Assembly (NCBI RefSeq): GCF_900110855.1
Contig: NZ_FOFA01000003.1
Coordinates: 124,001 to 188,000 of the forward strand
DNA from: Microlunatus flavus
Lineage (GTDB): Bacteria; Actinomycetota; Actinomycetes; Propionibacteriales; Propionibacteriaceae
Reading direction: 5' to 3'
DNA length: 64,000 nt
Below the pieces are notes generated by a model. The model did no database searches. It saw only the letters and a program-made list of their open reading frames with translations, and had not been told where the DNA came from. This document shows positions 60,572-64,000 of the stretch, one piece after another (within the stretch, counting starts at the first letter, position 1; every line of letters starts with the position of its first letter). A program made the position numbers and the translations under genes.

Positions 60572-60623
60572 CCCAACCGGCCGTCCGGCCGCCCGCGAAC
60601 GCCACCGACGCAGGGGAAACGTC

Positions 60624-61427
60624 ATGGGAGTGCTCGACGACATCGTCGCCGGGGTCCGCGAGGACCTCGAGCTGCGCCAGGCCGACGTGTCCCTCGACAC
60701 GCTCAAGGAGCGCTGCCGTCACGTCGACCCGGCGCTCGACCCGATGCCGGTGTTCCGCGGGCCGGGCGTGTCGGTGATCGCCGAGGTCAAGCGCTCGAGC
60801 CCCAGCAAGGGCGCGCTCGCCTCGATCGACGACCCGGCCGAGCTCGCCGGGCAGTACGAGGCGGGCGGCGCGGCGGTGATCTCGGTGCTGACCGAGCAGC
60901 GCCGCTTCTCCGGCACGCTCGAGGACCTCGTCCGCGTCCGCGCCCGCGTCGACGTCCCGGTGCTCCGCAAGGACTTCATCGTCACCGCCTACCAGCTCTT
61001 CGAGGCCCGGGCCGCCGGCGCCGACCTCGCGCTGCTGATCGTGGCCGCCCTCAGCGACACCGAGCTGGTGGGGCTGGTCGAGCGCGCCGAGTCCATCGGG
61101 CTCACGCCGCTCGTCGAGGCCCACACGGCCGAGGAGGTGCAGCGCGCGGTCGACGCCGGCGCCCGGCTCATCGGCATCAACAACCGCAGCCTGCAGACCC
61201 TCGAGGTCGACCCGACCACCTTCGCCCGGCTCGCCCCGTCGATCCCCGACGGGATCGTGCGCGTCGCCGAGTCCGGGGTGCGCGGGCCGCGCGACGTCAT
61301 CGAGCTGGCCCGTGCCGGTGCGGACGTGGTGCTGGTCGGCGAGGCGCTCGTCACCGGTCGCGACCCGCGCAGCGGGGTGGCCGACCTGGTCGCCGCCGGG
61401 GCGCACCCGGCCGTGCACCGCAGCTGA
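60624..61427 (+). CDS. trpC: indole-3-glycerol phosphate synthase
   Basis: A 267-residue TIM barrel of full length. The substrate motif is [16 protein letters not shown], the catalytic Lys is in [10 protein letters not shown], and [15 protein letters not shown] and [20 protein letters not shown] line the phosphate site. It makes indole-3-glycerol phosphate for TrpA. The ATG follows CAGGGGAAAC. A gap of 78 nt before trpB holds a separate promoter. Confidence 0.96.
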   Translation: MGVLDDIVAGVREDLELRQADVSLDTLKERCRHVDPALDPMPVFRGPGVSVIAEVKRSSPSKGALASIDDPAELAGQYEAGGAAVISVLTEQRRFSGTLEDLVRVRARVDVPVLRKDFIVTAYQLFEARAAGADLALLIVAALSDTELVGLVERAESIGLTPLVEAHTAEEVQRAVDAGARLIGINNRSLQTLEVDPTTFARLAPSIPDGIVRVAESGVRGPRDVIELARAGADVVLVGEALVTGRDPRSGVADLVAAGAHPAVHRS

Positions 61428-61493
61428 CCCGTACGGCCGAGCGCGCGCTGACCACCGCTCGGCAAAGCGGGAGGGCCGCGCGGCCACGCGCCG

Positions 61494-61499
61494 TATCCT
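61494..61499 (+). promoter_or_regulatory. -10 box of trpB, leaderless arrangement
   Basis: TATCCT ends 6 nt before the trpB ATG, with no ribosome site in between, pointing to an internal promoter for trpB-trpA-lgt. Confidence 0.5.
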
Positions 61500-61505
61500 C
61501 GGGCC

Positions 61506-62846
61506 ATGGTCAGCGCCCTGCCCGACGCCCGCGGTCACTTCGAGGACTTCGGGGGCAAGTTCGTCCCCGAGGCCCTCTGGACGGCGCTCGCCCAGCTCGA
61601 GCGTGAGTTCCGCTCGGCGATGGACGACCCCGGCTTCGGCGACGAGCTGCGCCGGCTGCTCGCCGACTACACCGGGCGCCCGACGCCGATCACGGTGGCG
61701 ACGCGCTTCGCCGAGCACGCGCGCCCGGCGGACGGGCCCGCGCCGCTGATCCTCCTCAAGCGCGAGGACCTGAACCACACGGGCTCGCACAAGATCAACA
61801 ACGTCCTCGGGCAGGCCCTGCTCACCCGCCGGATGGGCAAGACCCGCGTCATCGCCGAGACCGGGGCGGGTCAGCACGGGGTCGCGACCGCGACCGCGGC
61901 GGCCCTCTTCGGGCTCGAGTGCACCGTCTACATGGGCAAGGTCGACACCGAGCGCCAGGCCCTGAACGTCGCCCGCATGCGCCTGCTGGGCGCCGAGGTC
62001 ATCGCCGTCGAGTCCGGCACGCAGACGCTGAAGGACGCGATGAACGAGGCGATGCGCGACTGGGTCGCCAGCGTCGACGAGACGCACTACCTGATCGGCA
62101 CCGTCGCGGGGCCGCACCCCTTCCCGCTGCTGGTGCGCGAGTTCCAGCGCGTCATCAGCACCGAGGCCCGCGCCCAGGTGCTCCAGACGTACGGCCGGCT
62201 GCCCGACGCCGTCGCGGCCTGCGTGGGTGGCGGCTCCAACGCGCTCGGCATCTTCGCCGACTTCATCGGCGACGAGGGCGTCGCGCTGCACGGCTACGAG
62301 GCCGGCGGCGACGGTGTCGAGACGGGGCGGCACGCCGCGACCATCTCGGCCGGCTCGGTCGGCGTGCTGCACGGCATGCGCACCTTCGTCCTGCAGGACG
62401 AGGACGGCCAGACCAAGGACTCGCACTCGATCTCCGCCGGCCTCGACTACCCCGGCGTCGGCCCCGAGCACTCCTGGCTCGCCGCGACCGGACGGGCGAC
62501 GTACGAGGCCGTCACCGACACCGAGGCGATGGAGGCGTTCCGCCTGCTCACGCAGACCGAGGGCATCCTGCCGGCCATCGAGTCGGCCCACGGCCTCGCC
62601 GGCGCCCTGCGGCTGGGCCGCAACCTGGCCCCGCGGCCCGACGGCCAGCCGCCGATCGTCCTCGTGAACCTGTCCGGCCGCGGCGACAAGGACGTCGACA
62701 CCGCGATCCAGTGGTTCGGCGTGGACACCCGCGGCACCGGTTCGGAGTCCGGCCGGCCGGTGGGCACCAACCTCAGCGATGACCCCGAGCTCGACCTGAC
62801 GCTCGACGAGAGCGGCCCCGCGAGCACCACCGCGGTGCAGCTGTGA
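61506..62846 (+). CDS. trpB: tryptophan synthase beta chain
   Basis: A 446-residue TrpB, longer than the usual 400 because of a polar C-terminal extension of about 40 residues (after the barrel end [13 protein letters not shown]). The PLP lysine is in [47 protein letters not shown] and [13 protein letters not shown] are typical of TrpB1. It joins indole with serine. ATG 61506 fits the TATCCT box. trpA begins in its stop codon (GTGA). Confidence 0.96.
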   Translation: MVSALPDARGHFEDFGGKFVPEALWTALAQLEREFRSAMDDPGFGDELRRLLADYTGRPTPITVATRFAEHARPADGPAPLILLKREDLNHTGSHKINNVLGQALLTRRMGKTRVIAETGAGQHGVATATAAALFGLECTVYMGKVDTERQALNVARMRLLGAEVIAVESGTQTLKDAMNEAMRDWVASVDETHYLIGTVAGPHPFPLLVREFQRVISTEARAQVLQTYGRLPDAVAACVGGGSNALGIFADFIGDEGVALHGYEAGGDGVETGRHAATISAGSVGVLHGMRTFVLQDEDGQTKDSHSISAGLDYPGVGPEHSWLAATGRATYEAVTDTEAMEAFRLLTQTEGILPAIESAHGLAGALRLGRNLAPRPDGQPPIVLVNLSGRGDKDVDTAIQWFGVDTRGTGSESGRPVGTNLSDDPELDLTLDESGPASTTAVQL

Positions 62847-63676
62847 CGTTCGACGTCGGCCGTTCGGGCGGGGCCTTCGTGGCGGCGAAGGGGGAGGGCC
62901 GCGGCGCGCTCGTGGGCTTCCTCCACGTCGGCTACCCCGACGTCCCGACCTCCCTCGACGCCATGCGGGCCCTGGCCGGCGACGGCGAGGGGCCCGGCGT
63001 GGACCTCGTGGAGGTCGGACTGCCCTACAGCGACCCGATGATGGACGGCGTCACCGTGCAGCGCGCCGGCACGCGGGCGCTGCAGCGCGGCGTCCGCACG
63101 CGGGACGCCTTCGCCGCGGTCGAGGCGGTGGCGGAGGCCGGCACCCCGGCGGTCGTCATGACCTACTGGAACCTGGTCGAGCACTACGGCGCCGACGCCT
63201 TCGCCCGCGACCTGGCCGCCGCCGGCGGGGCCGGCCTGATCACGCCCGACCTGACGCCGGACGAGGCGGAGACCTGGTTCGAGGTGTCCGACGCCCACGG
63301 CCTCGACCGCGTCTTCCTGGTGTCGCCGTCGTCCACCGACGACCGCCTCGCCGAGACGGTGGCCGCCTGCCGGGGCTGGGTTTACGCGACCTCGGTGATG
63401 GGCGTGACCGGTGCCCGCGCCCAGAGCTCGACGGCGGCGCCGGGCCTCGTCGCGCGGATCCGGGACGCGGAGCCCGACGCCCTCGCGGGCGTCGGCCTCG
63501 GGGTGTCCACCGGTGCGCAGGCCCGGGAGATCGTCGCCTACGCCGACGCGGCGATCGTCGGCTCGGCCCTGGTCAAGACCCTGCTCGACGCCGAGGACCG
63601 CGGCACCCCCGACGACCTCACGGCCCTGCGGGGCCTGGTCGCCGAGCTGGCCCGCGGGGTGCGGGGGGAGTCGTGA
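62843..63676 (+). CDS. trpA: tryptophan synthase alpha chain
   Basis: A 277-residue TIM barrel. The catalytic Glu and Asp are in [17 protein letters not shown], with loop 6 near [15 protein letters not shown] and the phosphate site [15 protein letters not shown]. It cleaves indole-3-glycerol phosphate and channels indole to TrpB. GTG 62843 overlaps the trpB stop, and lgt overlaps its own stop in the same way. Confidence 0.96.
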   Translation: MTFDVGRSGGAFVAAKGEGRGALVGFLHVGYPDVPTSLDAMRALAGDGEGPGVDLVEVGLPYSDPMMDGVTVQRAGTRALQRGVRTRDAFAAVEAVAEAGTPAVVMTYWNLVEHYGADAFARDLAAAGGAGLITPDLTPDEAETWFEVSDAHGLDRVFLVSPSSTDDRLAETVAACRGWVYATSVMGVTGARAQSSTAAPGLVARIRDAEPDALAGVGLGVSTGAQAREIVAYADAAIVGSALVKTLLDAEDRGTPDDLTALRGLVAELARGVRGES

Positions 63677-64000
63677 CCCCGCTCTTCATCCCCAGCCCGA
63701 GCGAGAACGTCTGGCACCTCGGGCCGCTGCCGCTGCGCGCGTACGCGCTGTGCATCATCGCCGGGATCATCGTCGGGATGATCATCGCCACCCGTCGCTG
63801 GCGGGCCCGCGGCGGGACGTCGGACGCCCTGGAGTCGGTCGTCGTCGTGGCCGTCCCGGCCGGGATCATCGGCGCGCGGATCTACCACGTCATCACCGAC
63901 TACGAGCTCTACTTCGGCCCCGGCCGCCACCCGGTCGACGCCCTCAAGATCTGGCAGGGCGGGCTCGGCATCTGGGGTGCGGTGGCCCTCGGCGCGCTCG
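63673..64000 (+). CDS. lgt: prolipoprotein diacylglyceryl transferase (3' end beyond window)
   Basis: The first 109 residues of Lgt: [20 protein letters not shown], two membrane helices, then [14 protein letters not shown] and [11 protein letters not shown], the start of the family's conserved glycerol-phosphate-binding region. It transfers diacylglycerol to the lipobox Cys of prelipoproteins such as the one encoded at 14050-14658. GTG 63673 overlaps the trpA stop. The trpA-lgt junction is conserved in actinobacteria. Confidence 0.93.
   Translation, partial: MTPLFIPSPSENVWHLGPLPLRAYALCIIAGIIVGMIIATRRWRARGGTSDALESVVVVAVPAGIIGARIYHVITDYELYFGPGRHPVDALKIWQGGLGIWGAVALGAL

Overview
The window is a 64 kb chromosomal segment of a very GC-rich Actinomycetota genome. 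The signs are strong GC bias at third positions, many GTG starts, GTGA and ATGA gene overlaps, and a series of actinobacterial gene neighbourhoods. The order etfBA, nifS-like cysteine desulfurase, mnmA, methionine-synthase-like, ligA, ACT protein, gatCAB matches one known from mycobacteria. The set hisI, Trp-associated membrane protein, trpC, trpB, trpA, lgt is likewise actinobacterial. A Propionibacteriales-type organism is plausible, but the genus cannot be fixed from the sequence alone. No rRNA, tRNA, CRISPR array, phage or insertion sequence was seen.

Layout. 1-2.9 kb: Scy/FilP-like coiled-coil protein, methylmalonyl-CoA epimerase and MeaB GTPase. 3-5 kb: small membrane protein, PH-domain protein and MarR regulator, then a large hairpin and two tandem DUF3349 genes. 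5-7.8 kb: PiT phosphate transporter and a spore-photoproduct-lyase-like radical SAM enzyme. 8.1-11.1 kb: a double-module sensor kinase with its response regulator. 11.1-11.4 kb: an inverted pair of a dispersed intergenic repeat. 11.4-16.2 kb: phosphoglucomutase, CnoX-like co-chaperone, lipoprotein and MFS transporter. 16.2-29.5 kb: alpha-glucan metabolism (glgB, maltokinase, glgE; divergent glgP; glgX), interrupted by a CDGSH/haem-oxygenase-like pair and an HSL-type esterase. 29.8-31.7 kb: a secreted S53 peptidase.

31.9-50.3 kb: the conserved core block (etfBA, a two-component system, cysteine desulfurase, mnmA, MetE-like protein, ligA, ACT protein, DUF1015 protein, gatCAB). It contains a frameshifted M1 aminopeptidase. 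50.3-51.7 kb: quinone oxidoreductase and a universal stress protein. 51.8-58.2 kb: an S9 peptidase, an N-acetylglutaminylglutamine-type amidotransferase, and a fusion of a glutamate-cysteine-ligase-like domain with a circularly permuted ATP-grasp domain. This looks like a small-peptide or peptide-amide pathway and is the most interesting accessory locus. 58.3-64 kb: two small genes, hisI, and the trp genes without trpE at its usual position, running into lgt at the edge.

How the genes work together. The glucan block supports building glycogen-like polymer from maltose-1-phosphate (maltokinase, GlgE, GlgB) and breaking it down (GlgP, GlgX), with phosphoglucomutase linking to central metabolism; trehalose synthase is not in the window. 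Many first genes of transcription units have a TANNNT-like -10 box exactly 6-7 nt before the start codon, which suggests widespread leaderless transcription and helped decide several starts.
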